Part shown: positions 1-13,267 of the stretch, in pieces
How the letters are laid out: every line of letters begins with the position of its first letter
Numbering within the stretch: position 1 is the first letter of the stretch
Assembly: GCA_022578965.1 (NCBI GenBank)
Contig: MU400525.1
Coordinates: 62,001 to 126,000, forward strand
Direction of reading: 5' to 3'
Length of the DNA: 64,000 nt
From: Xylaria sp. FL1777
Taxonomy: Eukaryota; Ascomycota; Sordariomycetes; Xylariales; Xylariaceae
Program-made: the position numbers and the translations under genes
Notes under the pieces: model-generated
The model's input: only the letters and a program-made list of their open reading frames with translations
Told to the model about the DNA's origin: nothing
The model's database searches: none

Positions 1-638
1 AGGAGAAAAGAAAGGTATGCGAATAGAAATGCCATGTGACTACCTAGGTAATTTAATACTTGTTTATATTTTGAAAGCGAACTTTGTGATATAAACATTG
101 TCTGATTAAGCTGTGAACTTAGTTTACGCACTTTCTTTAGTGAGATCCACGGCGACTTAAATGGCCACCGCTGCACATAGCCAGTCAAGTTGAGGAGATC
201 TTGTGGACACTTAATTCTAGTGAGCCCATGGCATGTGAAGTTGCTGTTCGGTAAGGCTATATGACACGTATTTGAATGATTTTGAGTTTGAGAGATAGTA
301 CTGTATATGCGTTTGAGGCTCTTATGAGACTGGATTCAATGAGTGGATATCATTGCCGGAAGTTGTTGATACCACTAGTCGCCGAGATCTGCAGGCTGTC
401 TCGAGTATTGATGTATGTTGTCACGTATTCTTAAGACGATCGTTGACATGTTAGGGTTAGACATTCGGCAGGGTCAGAGCAGCTGTCTAAGTGGAAAGTT
501 TAGATCTAACTATACATATAGAGTTATACTTTACAGTTTAGCATGGCTCACTCACTAAGTTTAACAGTAAAGCGACTGGATAACTAGATAACGTAAAATA
601 CCGATATAGAACAATTTGCGGCTCGCTGAAGCTTTTGA
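1..638. other. Unique left flank, no gene seen
   Basis: This stretch has ordinary mixed base composition, in sharp contrast to the AT-rich DNA that begins near 780. I see no open frame with recognisable protein content on either strand, no tRNA-like fold and no tandem repeat. It ends at the 5-bp target duplication (639-643) of the outer retrotransposon, so before that insertion it was contiguous with the sequence that now begins at 32553. Confidence 0.6.
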
Positions 639-643
639 ATATA

Positions 644-811
644 TATAGCAGTAAATGCCTGCTGTCTTGGCAATCTGTATTGTATTGTATCTTGTTGTAT
701 TTTGGTGTAGTGGTAGTTATAGATGGGATAAATCCCATACTGTAACTACTATATATAAACGGCTACATATAGCTACCTATAGTGGGTTTATGCTTTATGG
801 GTTATATAATA
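644..811. repeat. Left LTR of element A
   Basis: This 168-bp copy aligns without gaps to 32380-32547. I count about 23 differences, all transitions (C/T or G/A), with changes on both strands. Its TG start has become TA and its ACA end has become ATA, each a single RIP-type transition. The preceding five bases (639-643, ATATA) match the five that follow the right LTR. The far end of this copy is more mutated than the corresponding end of the right copy. Confidence 0.92.
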
Positions 812-3006
812 AGGTGCTTTCTAGCAAATTAATAATGCTTTTATTAGCTACTAATATATATACTTTTATTAACTGCTACTTTATTAGCTATTAATATATA
901 TGCATTAAAGTGCTTAATTTTAATATATTAGTTTAATTGTTAATTTGTTTTTTATATTAATATATTTTTAATATTAATATATGCACTAAAATGTATAATA
1001 GTAGCTTTTTTACTTTATTTTGCTAGCTTTTTTTATTTATAATTTACTAGTAATTTTCTAGCTTTTTTATTTAATTTTATAAAAATAACCCATTTATAAT
1101 ATTTAAAGCTTAAACTAATATATTTAAAAAAATATTTGCGTTTTTTATAGTTTTTATTAATAATTTTTTTAATATATAACTTTAAGTAAATTTTACTAGC
1201 ATATAAAAAGTATTTCTTAAAATAATTTATAAGCAGCATAAGTTTAAAATAGTTTATAAAAATAACATTATGTATTTTAAAATAAGCTAAAAATTTAAGT
1301 TTATATATTAACTATTTAATTTTTTTAATAACTTTAAAAAGTTTAACAAATTATTGCTTAAGCTTTTTATTAAATATAATAGCTTAAAAAATGTTATAAC
1401 TTTTATAAAAGCAAAGCAAAACTTTTTAATTAACATTAAAAAACATAAATTAGTATTATTAGTTATAATATGCTTTAGCAAAAAGTAAAAAAATAGCTAT
1501 AGCATTATATATTTTTATGTAAAACATAAGCTATAATTTGCAATTATTAAAAATCTTTAAAATAAAGTTTAAAATAAACCTTAAAATAGTTTTATTTAAT
1601 ATTTAATATATTATAGTAAAACAAAAGTTATTAAGTTTAAACTAAAGTTAAAATAATGCGTTTTTTTAATAACTTAAGTTTTTTAACGTATAAAAGTAAT
1701 ACTTTAAAGTAGTTTTAATAAATAAAATTATTTTTTTAGTTTAACTATTTATTAATAAATAATATATTATAGCATAAAATAGTTAAATTTTAAAACGTTA
1801 TTAAATATATTGCTATATAATAAATAAAAACTTAGTATTTTTATTATTAATAATTATTTTTAAGATTTTTTAATTAATTAAAAGAAGTTTGTTTAATATA
1901 GCATTAGCTTATTAAACTATAGTTTAATTATAATAACTAGAAATAATTTATATTGCTTTAAAAAATTTATATATAAAAAGCATAAAAGCATTATAACTTT
2001 AATAAAATTTAAGTAAAACTATAGCTATATTTAATATAATTATATAAAACAAATAAAGTAAACTTAATATAAGCTAAAAAAATCTATATAGCTTATAATA
2101 GCAGGTTTAAAAAGTTGCATACTATAAACAACTTTAAAAAAATTTTTTTAATTTTTTTTTATTAATAATAAACTTAAGAAAAAAATTTTAGAATTTTTTA
2201 TTGCTAATATAGTTTTTTTTATATAACAGTTTAAATATTTTTACGTAATATGTTTAAAAAATACAAAAACAATTATATATATTAAATTTTTTTTATAAAA
2301 TGCTATTTTTAAAAAAAAATAAAAAGTTAGCTTAATTATTTAGTTTAAAGTTTATATTACGTTTAATAATATTTATAATGTTTTATTACTTAAGATCTTT
2401 AAAATAACTTTTTTAAAGTTTAATTTTAAACTTAAGCAATAGCTAAATAAAAGCAGTTCTTTTAAACAAAGCAAAGTTTTTTAAAAATCCATAAAAAAAC
2501 ATTAAATATACTGCAAGCATAACTTTATTAAAAAAAATATATTTCTAAAAAAAGTTAAAATTAAAATTATTAATATAATAAAACTAATATTCTTTAGCGT
2601 TATTTAATAAAAACTTAAGGTTATTACTATAGTTTTTTTTTTTATTAATTTTTAGTAAGCAAAACAAAGCATTAAATATAATATATAATTTACTAAGCTT
2701 ATATATAATATTAAAATTAAAGCAGCTAATATATTTTATAGCTTTAATAAGTTTAAAGTTTTTATTACTTAATACTATTAAATTAACTAAATTTTTATGC
2801 TTAAATAGTTTAATAATTGCTTTATAATTAATAAAAATATATACTTTAGTTTATAATACATTAATTTAATAGCAAGTTTTTTAAAAAGCTTATATAAACT
2901 TTAAAACTTTTATTTTAATAAGCTAGTATTTTTTTTTAAAGTAAGTAAATATATATAACAAAAATGCTATTGCTTTAATTATAATATAAAAAAAATATAT
3001 TATAAG

Positions 3007-3293
3007 TGTTAAATAAGCTTTATATAATTATACGTTTAACATATATATGCTAAAACAAAGTACAATAATCTTTATATTATAGGCTGTTTATATTTTATAT
3101 GTTTAAAAAAAAAAAAAGTTCATATAAAACAAAAGTTCTTCTTTATATATAAAAACTTTGCTAGCGTACAAGCTAAGCTAACACTAAGATTACTTTAGTT
3201 TATATAATAGCCTTTGCACGAAGTAGTCTTTATATAAAACCTATTATATATACTATATATAAAAGTTGCAACTAATAACTAGTTATTTTAACA
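3007..3293. repeat. Left LTR of element B
   Basis: This 287-bp copy starts TGTTAAAT and ends TTTTAACA. It matches 10093-10378 along its length. The one-base length difference comes from an A run (13 versus 12 A), and the other differences I checked are transitions. Confidence 0.88.
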
Positions 3294-6200
3294 CTAGCTA
3301 CTTTTTTTTTAGTTGTAATTCCTTTTATATAATGCTATTTAAAAGAAATAAAAAAAAATAGTCTTGTAAGAAGTTAAATACTTAATACTTTAATTTTTGC
3401 AAAAAAAAAGTTGCTTATATGTTTGCTTTTTTTAAACTTTATAGTTATATAAAGCTTAGGTTTAAAAATAGTTGCTTTTTAAATAAAGCACTTAAACTTT
3501 TGTGCAGTTTAATTATTATTAGCATAATTAAAGTTTTTTATTTTTATTATTATATAGCTAACTAACGTTAACTAATAGTATAAAATAAAATATTAATAGT
3601 AAGCAATTTATACCGAAGTTAATTAAAAGTTCTTTTTTTGTATAGCAGCAAGTTTAATAATGTACTAAAGTATAAAAGCTAAGCTTTATTTATAAAAAAA
3701 GCCTAAATTTTGCAGTGCTTTTTATTACCTTTATATCTTTAGATCTTTTATTTTGTATAGCTGCTTATTTTGCTATTAGCTGTTTTATATACATATACAT
3801 ATATTTATAATAACTTTATACTTAGTTATCTTTACATATATACTTATATATATATATATATATACTTATATAATAGCTACTTTATTATAATATAATATTA
3901 ATAGTTGCTAGCTTTGCGTTATAAACTAAAACAGTAGTTATAACGTTATATAACTACTAACTAGTAATTTTAGCAATTAACTATTCTTTTAGTTACTATA
4001 TATAAATATATATATTTGTTTTTTTTTATATAGCTTATTATTTAAGTAGTTTACTAATAATTATTTATTATACAAAAAATAACAAGTTTTAAGTTGCATT
4101 AATGCTCTTAGTTAATATTAAGGTTTAGATTTTATATAATGCTTTAATTGCCTTTACTATAGCTTAAATAATTTATTATAAAAGCTACTTTTATATAGTA
4201 CTTATTTAATTATGTAGTACTACAGTTGTTTTATGCAGCTAAAATGCTTATATAAACTGCAAAAGCTTTTTATTTTAGGGTTACTAACAAATAATAAAAT
4301 TCTAAAGTAATACATATATTACATATGTTTAACAATTACATAGTGCTTATTATAATCATTATGCTTAAATAAATAAAAAAGAATTAAATATTATATAGTA
4401 GTTTAATAAAAAAAATAAAAAGAAATATTAAGCACTTATATATAGCTTAAAAAATAGTTATACAAAAAAAAATATAAAATTTGCAATGTTTTATAGTTTT
4501 TAATATTTTTCTTAAAATTAAATATATTTACTTGTTGCTTTTTTACTTATTATACAATTATTATAACAATTTTTATATAAAAGTATTCTTTTAACTTTCT
4601 TTTTTAATTTATTTATATAAAAGTTGTTTTTATTTTTTTTTTATAAATGCTTTTACTTATACAGTTAGCTAATTTATAAATACTAAAGTTTTTAGCGCTT
4701 AGTTTAATATTTTTTTTATAAACGCGTTAGCTAAATTATTTTTACTATTAATTCATTATACTTCAGAAATTTCTCTTCTTTTATATAACTCTTTAAGTAA
4801 TATAATATTAATTATAAAGCGTTTTTTCTAAGTAATTCCTAGCTTTACTAAACAGTTATACAATAATTTCAAGTTTAAACATAATATAACAAAAATTAAA
4901 AGTATTTTTAGCATAACTATAATTTTTTAAAACATTATATAAAAAGCTATAACGCTATTAAAGCTATTTATTATACTATACAATTTACTAGCTAGTATAC
5001 TTTACGTTACTTGTTTACATTTGCTAAAGTTCTAATATATAATGTTTTCTTTAATTTTAAAAGCTAGGTTTTTTTTTATATAGTGCTTTATTGCAAATAT
5101 AATAATAAATCTAAATTATAAAGTTATATTAGTATTATTTGCAAATAAACTATTCGTAAAAATAAACAGTTTTATATAGCTTAAGTCCAAAAATATAAAC
5201 GTTAATCCGTAATTATAATTATTTATTTACTACTTAATTCTATAGTTTAAATTTTTAACATTTATTAGTGCTAAATTAATTATTTAAGCAGTAATTATAA
5301 AGTTATATATAGTTTTTAGTTAACAAATGCTACTTATATAAGCATTACATACGCATTAAAAAATATATTGCTATATAACATTTTTTATATAAAAGTTAAT
5401 TAAAGCTAATTAATTTGCTTAGCCTTTTTACGTAAGTATTATATTCCCTTTATACAAAAAAATAATTTAACTACTGTTAAATTTAATAAAGTAATTTTGT
5501 TATAAAGTTTTTTTTAGCTTTGCATAAAACTTTGCTTTATATAACTCATGTTTTTCTTTTGCTAAAAATTCAAGTATAGCAAAGCTAAACATATTGTTTG
5601 TTTACAAACTTATAATGCTAAATTTATATAAAAGTCCTAATATAAACAATAAATATAAGTTATACATAAAAATTACTATACTAAGTTTTTTATAGTAATA
5701 TTAATAATAAGTTTTAAACTAATATAGCCTTAATTTAGCTAAGCTATATAATAGTTATATAATTTATATAATTGTTTTTTTAAGATATTTTAAAATAAGT
5801 TCAAAAAGTAGTTATATAAAGATTTTTTATGCAAGCTTATTTTTTAATTATATATACGCTTGCATAATATTTTAAAGCTTGCTTAAAGCATTAAAGTTTT
5901 AAATTAACAAAAGGCTTAAAGCTAATAATAACTATTAGCTTATTTGCTAAATTATTAATAATTAAATTAATACAGTTTTTTTTTTGTATTATTATAGCTT
6001 TGCATAACTAATTTAAACTTTTTGTATAGCTTAGTTATTTTTTTTTTAATTTTTTATATAAAGCAAAACTTAAAAATTTAAGTATTATTATATTTATTCA
6101 AATTATATTTTATAAACTAAAAAACACCTTGTATAATAAAATTATTAATTTTTATAGCGTTTAATTTTTTAAACAAAGCGTTAAAAATACTAATAATGCT

Positions 6201-9200
6201 GTTTTTATATAACTTTATTGCTAAAGCATAATTTTGTTCCTTTTTTAAAGTTAAAAACAAGTTACTAATATTTTGTACAAACGCTATAAAAAAATTTTTA
6301 GCTTTTTTAAGTCTTCTGCGTTTTTTCCGTATAACTAGTTTTATAGCTAATTTTGCAGCAGTTATATTTTCTTTTTTATTATTTGCTAAAATATGTTTAG
6401 TTATATAATAATATAGCTTAACTTATGTTTATTTAAAGCAAATTAAGCTGTTTATAAAATTAATAATTATATTAAGTTTTTTAATTAATTATATTTTGTA
6501 TAGTTTTTTTTAGCTTTATTTTTTATGCTATATAAAAACTTTATTATGTAAAAGTAAAAATAATACTTCGTATAAAGCTAACTTATTACGTTTATAAATC
6601 GCATAGTTAATTTTAACTTTTGTTTATTTTTTATAAAGTATTTTTATAGCTTTTTTAACTGCTTTAGCCCTTTATATAATATTTAGCAAAAAAAAAAAAT
6701 CTTAATTAACCTTTAAATATGCCTTAAATATAAAAAGCGTTAAAACTAAGCTATTAAGCTTTACAATATTATTTAGAGCTTTAACTGCTATTTGCAAAAT
6801 TAACTTATTTTTTATATAATAACTTAGTTTAGCTTTTAATATATTATATATACAACAAAAAGGTTTATATGCTTTTTTTATTTTATTAATAGCTTAATAA
6901 GCTTTAATAAGCATTTTTTAATACTTTATACTTATAATTTTAGCTTAGTTTTAAAATTCTTTAAACAAAAAGTTTATATTAAAGTTATATATAATATAGT
7001 TTAAAAGTCTTTAATATATATTAATTTAATACTTACATAAAGCTTTTTAAGCGTTTTATATAAACATAAATTTCAAAAATATAGCTGCTTAAAACAATAT
7101 AGCTGCATTAATTATATATAAAACCTGCTTATTATTTATTTATATAGCATTAATTATAACTTTATAATTAAAGTTGCAGTTATTTTTAATTATAAACTTA
7201 AAACAATAAAGTACTTAGTTATATAACTAGCAATAATAGCAAAACTTTTAGATTTTTTTTAAAGCAAAGCAATTAATATTATAGCTTGCATAACTAAGCA
7301 TATTATATAATTTCTTTATATAAAAGTATTTAAAGCGTTTATAAAACTTTTAAAGTTTTATTTTTATAAAATATAAATTTGCTTTATATAAGCTAATATT
7401 AAAAAATAAGTGTTTTTATTTTTGTATAACAAAAATAGTTTTTTTGTTTTATTATATAATAACGTTCTTTATATTATTAAAGTATGCTTTTAAGCAATTA
7501 ACATTTTTTAATAAAAATAAAAAAAAAGTAAAAATATTTAAAACATAGTATATAGTTATACTAAAAGCGTTTTTTATTTATATAATACTTATAGCACTTA
7601 TAATATTATTTCTGCTAAAACAAATATAAATGCTATTTAAAGTTTAACTAACTTTTATATAAAAATATATTTAAAAGTATGTTTTTAATTAAACTTTTTT
7701 TACTGTTAAATAATTAAAAGCGCTAATATTTTAAAGTTTACTTTAGTAATTTGTACAATAATAATCGCTTAATATAAACTAATTGTATAGCACTATTATT
7801 TTATAGTTTTAAATGTTTTTTTTTGTTATATAATAAAAAAATGCGCTATTTATTAAATACTAAGTAGTTTAATTACTAAATTCTTTATTAATATTTTTAG
7901 TACTATTGTTTAACTTTAGATATTTTTTACATTTTGCTATATATAAAAAGAATTCTTTTAAAATAAGTTTTTAGCTATAAATTATTTTATGCAAATTAAA
8001 AAATACGTTTTTTATATAAGCTTTTTCTTAAAAGGTATAACATATTAATTAGCAGCTTTTTTTTTAGCAAACAAAGCATTTTTTGTTTATATAAAAGTTT
8101 TAGTTCTTTTAGTTATAGCTTTAAAAGTAGCTTAGCTATTTAGTTAATTAACTTAATAACCTTAATATAAATTTAAATCGTTAGTTTTTTATATAGCTAT
8201 AATTATATTTTTAGTTCATAAAATATAACTTATTATCTTTTTATATAAAAGTTTTTGCTATACTGTTTAATGCTATACGTAAGCATGCTTATAAGTTAGC
8301 AAAAAATTCTTTATATATAAGTTTTTAAAAAATTAACGCTATAGCTAACTTTAGTACACTTTAATATGCTTATGCAACGTTTATACTTAATTAAATTTTG
8401 CTTTAATAACTAGCGTTAAATGCTTGCTATGCTTTTTTAAGCTTATTAAGCATTAATTTAAGTACTTTATATAAAGCTAAGTTTAAGTTCTTTTCTTTTA
8501 TTTATACAAAAAAAACTGTTATTTAGTTAGCTTAATATTAGCTATAATTTATATTAATATTAAAGTAAGTATTTATTATATAATATATTTTACTTTAAGT
8601 TTTGTTTAAACTAATGCAATTAATAAAAAAGTTTTTTGCATAACTTTTTAAAATACATAAAAATACAACATAATATTAGTTTTCCGTAATTTTAATACAT
8701 TAGCAAGCAGCAATAAATAAATAAGCTTTATTATATAATAAGTTATATAGCTTGCTTATATAATTTTAGCTTAAGTTTTAGCTTTTTTAAAAAGCAATAT
8801 ATTTATTAAAAAGTATAAATCCGTTTTATATAAACTTTATTAAAAGTAAGTTAAAAAACGTACCTTTAATAGCTAAATTTAGTATTGTATAAACATATAT
8901 CTTTTGCTTTAATATTTGCAATAAATAATACTAAACAAAATATTTATATACTAGTTAAAAAATTAGTTTGTAGCTTACTTTTATTATACAAAAATCAAAC
9001 AGCTTAAAAAAATTCCGGTGTTTAATACTTAGCTAAATTAATTGCAATTAATATTCATATTATTGCATTTAAAATCATACATTAAAACTTAGGTCTTTAA
9101 AAAATAATTTAGTATATAAATAGTCTAAAAAGTCCTAACTATTATACAAAAAAATATTTAGCTATTAGCTTAATGTTAAAAATATTACTAATAGTTAAAT

Positions 9201-10092
9201 AGTTATTATATAATAAATATTTAATAGTTCTTTTAATTTCCTAATTATAAAGTCTTTATAAGCTATTTTTATAAGCTTTTAAATTATAATTATTTTTAAC
9301 GTTAAATAAATTCTTTTTAACTTAAAGTTTTTAAGCAAAACACTTTGTACGCTTTAATAAATTTCTTAAAAATAATCTTTTGTTCATTTTTTAAAAATCT
9401 TAGCAAACCTTTCTTAAAAGTAATTTAGTAGTCCACAGAAATATAAATAGTTAGCATAGTAAAATGCTAGCTTAATATTTAACTCAATTTTAATTGCATA
9501 GCTAAAATCGATCTTTTAGCTTTATATTTTAAAATCAATTCAAACGTTTATTTATTGTATGCTTATTAAAACGTTTTTAGCTAAGTCTTTATATATAAAA
9601 ATAACTAGCTTTAACTTTAAAAGCATTATAAGCAGTTGTTTGTTTTTTTAAAACATAATAAATTTAGCTAAATCGTACAATATATTTAATTTTATATCCA
9701 AGTTATATAAATTGCTGTTTTGCTTTTATATAGCAATATAATTAATATATTGCTTAATGTTTATATAATAATATAGTTAAAAAAATAGTAAAGTTGCTTG
9801 CTATTTTTTTTATTTTGTTCTTAGTATTAACAAATAGGTTAAAAGTTTAGTCTTTATACATAAATAAATTAAATCTTTTCTTTTTTTTCTTTGTATATAC
9901 TTACTTTAGCTAATTAAAAGAAGTAAACTAAACAATATATTTATACGTTAAAAAAAAAACAAGCATAATATAAAAAACAAATCTTTTTTTAATAAATTAA
10001 AATAAAAGTATATTATATAACTCTGTTATTACTTTAACTAATTTATAGTTTATTATAAGTAAGTTAAAAGTATAAATATAACCACTAATTAG

Positions 10093-10378
10093 TATTAAAT
10101 AAGCTTTGTATAATTGTACGTTTAATACATATATACTAAAACAAAGTACAATAATCTTTATATTATAAGCTATTTATATTTTATATGTTTAAAAAAAAAA
10201 AAGTTCGTACAAAGCAAAAGTTCTCCTTTATATATAAAAACTTTGCTAGCATATAAGCTAAGCTAACATTAAGATTACCTTAGTTTATATAATAGCCCTT
10301 GCATAAAGTAGTCTTTGTACAAAACCTATTATACGTACTATATATAAAAGTTATAACCAATAACTAGTTATTTTAATA
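10093..10378. repeat. Right LTR of element B
   Basis: This 286-bp partner of 3007-3293 starts TATTAAAT and ends TTTTAATA, where the canonical TG and CA ends have each suffered one transition. It is followed by GTAAG, which corresponds to ATAAG before the left LTR. Confidence 0.88.
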
Positions 10379-13074
10379 GTAAGCTTAACTGCAATAAAAT
10401 CTTTAGCAAAAATAAATATTTTAATAAAGCAATTATTAGCTATATAATATACTATAACTTTTATATTAAGTTTAAAAACATTAAAATTTATACATAAGAT
10501 TTAATTAAAAAAAAAGAAATAAAAAACTATAAACTTAATTAAAGCTGCTTTAATAGATTTAAAAAATAATTGCTTGTTTTTATTAAGCATATTAACTAAA
10601 ACTTTTAAAAACTATTGTTTACGTTTAGCTTTTATATTATTGCTACATAAATATTACTATAACAAAAAAGTTTTTTTGTTTTTAAAAAGTTGAATTATTT
10701 TTGCATACTAAAGTACGTTTAATTTTATATAGCTTATTATTTTAAAAAAGGTTTTAAGGTTTTTAAAAGTAAAAAAAAATAATAGTTTAGCTATAATATT
10801 AAATCTTTTTTTAGTAATAAAAAAACCAAAAAAGTTAACATAACAACTTAGTACTATAGCATTAAAAAAACTAATAAATGTTTTAAAAAAACTAATAAAT
10901 ATATTATGCTAGCGCAAAATAAAAAAAACATTATAGAAATTGCAGTAGTGCTTTAAGAAATCTTTAAACGCAACATAAATATTGTTATAATAATAGTTAG
11001 CATTAAAAACTAATATTAGTATAATGTTCATTTAGCGTTAAATATATATATTACTATTTTTATATTTTATAACTAAGTAATTAAAAGTATATTGTTTTTT
11101 ATAAATAATTATTATTATAGCTTATTTAATAAATAAATGCGTATATTACTAATAATAAAAAACAACTATATTATAAAGTATAATATATTTTTTGCTAGCT
11201 ATTTTGCTAAGCATTTATTCTTAAGATTTTATTAAGTAAACATTAATAAGATTTATTTTATTAAATAATTTAACATTTATTACTATATAGCTTTTGCAAG
11301 TAAATTTGCTTTTATTATATAAATTAAGCATAAACTTCTATATAATAAAAACAAAAAAACTAAAAAGTACGGGTTATTAAATGCAAAATAATTAGTTTTT
11401 TAATATAAGGTTAATTAGTGTATTATATATTACTTTTTAATCTTTTGAATTAATAAAATATACTTTGTATTTTTTTAAAACGTTGTTTTTTTAATTAAGT
11501 TTAAAGTAAAAAACTAGCTGTTTATTTTTTAGTACTTTAGCAAAACTAGTATTTTTGAATATATTTACAAATTTAATAACTAAATTATATAATGCTTATA
11601 TAACTTTAGGCTAAAAATGCTTATATATAAATATTTCGCATAAGTGCTTAATAGTATTATTATTAAATAAAACAAAGTTTTTTGTTTTTAAAAAAATATT
11701 ATTAGAACTAAAATTTAGCTAATATATTGCTAATTTTAAAGCATTTTAATTAGTTATAATATAACTGCAGCAATTTAGTTTTATAAGCAATAATATACTT
11801 AATATAATATATTTATATATATATATACGCTAGTTTATATTATTATGTATAAAAATATATATAATATTATTATTAGTAATAGTAGCAAAACAAATAATAA
11901 AATTAGTTATTAGTTTAAAAATAGAATTTTAACTAAAAAATATAGCGTGCTGCATAAGTAGTTATTTAGTTATATAAGCAAATATTATTATGCTTTAGCT
12001 AGCATATATTTTAATACGTTTAGCTGCTTTTAAAGTAATTAATAGTAGTATAGCTACTTTATAAAATTAAATAATTGCTACTTTATAAAATAAAATAATA
12101 TTAATTTGTTCGAAGTTTAATATGTTTATTTTAATAAGCATACTAGCTTATAAACTATTTACTAATGTTATTTCGCGAATAAAAAATACAACATATAGTT
12201 TTTTATTATAAATGTTCTTAAAAAAAAACTAAATAATTACATATTAAAACATAATATATTAGCCTTTAGCTATACTTTATATAATTATTAAAATAGCTCT
12301 TTATTATATTTTAACTTTAAAATACTACTAAATAATTTATAAAGTATTTGCTATAGTTTAAGTATAACTTATATTTTTATAAACTTTATTTTTGCGTTTA
12401 AAGTTTAATAAAATCATAATATATATACAAAAATAAGTTTTAAACTTATATATAAAGCCTATACTTATGTTAAGTTAAAAATTTACTAATAATTATATAA
12501 TAAGTAAATATAACTTTTAAGTATAAATAGCACTAACATATTTAAAGAAAATATAAAGTAAAGCAGCTATATATTTATTTTTATTAATTATAATATATAT
12601 ATACTTTATAATTAAAGGGTTATTAGCGTTATTATTTTAAGTATTGCTAGTAAAATAGCTAAGCATAATATTAACATAACTATATACTTTTTAAATATAA
12701 ATATAAAGCTTATTATTAAACTTAAAAAATAAGCAACATATTTAATATATATAAAGTTTCTTTAGTATAACTTTAAAGTTAATAGTTTTATTTATATACT
12801 AAAACTGCTTTTTAAAATTAAAAGGTTTAAAGCTTTTAAGTATATTGCTGCAAAAAAAAACAAAGTTAATAAAAGTTTAATATTATTGCTATAAAAAAAA
12901 CTACTAAAAAACTTAAAGTTTTTTAAAAAAGCTTTGCTTATTATAGTTAAATATGTTTTACTAATAATCGTTAAATAACTAAAAATTATATTTTAAGTTA
13001 TAAAAATAATTCTTTATATAATATACTTTTAGCTAATTTTTTTAATAAAGTTAAAAAAAACAATTGTTTTTTTG

Positions 13075-13267
13075 TGTTATAAAAGGTATAAAGCATTAAA
13101 GGTTAGGTATAATAGTTAATATATCTCTAGTTTTATAGTAAGTATTTAATAAAACTAAAGCTTAAAAAAAGAAAAAAACTCCTATAAAATAAGTATAAAA
13201 AAAATATTCTATATATATATATAACCTGTAATATATGCTAAAGTACCTAAATAGCCTAGTTATAATA
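13075..13267. repeat. Left LTR of element C
   Basis: This 193-bp copy begins TGTTATAAAAGG and ends AGTTATAATA; the final CA is now TA. It aligns with 30269-30461 with no net length change. The preceding TTTTG is the target duplication. Confidence 0.9.

Larger units (their letters stand above)
3007..10378. mobile_element. Nested LTR retrotransposon B, inserted into A
   Basis: A repeat at 3007-3293 recurs at 10093-10378, giving a 7.4-kb element of typical size. The left copy has TG...CA ends; in the right copy these have become TA...TA by transitions. The flanking pentamers are ATAAG (3002-3006) and GTAAG (10379-10383), a target duplication that differs by one G-to-A change. The interior is about as AT-rich as the rest of the block and holds no usable reading frame. 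A polypyrimidine run just inside the left LTR (about 3299-3309) would fit a polypurine tract on the minus strand, so B may be in reverse orientation; I consider this a weak hint. Family not assignable. Confidence 0.88.

Noticed and set aside
452..461. TTAGGGTTAG, the fungal telomere word
   Set aside because: Fewer than two copies in unique DNA with genes on the other side; chance is sufficient.
655..894. 79-codon plus-strand frame at the left edge
   Set aside because: Most of it is the left LTR of element A; the frame is not preserved in the right LTR, which acquires stops.
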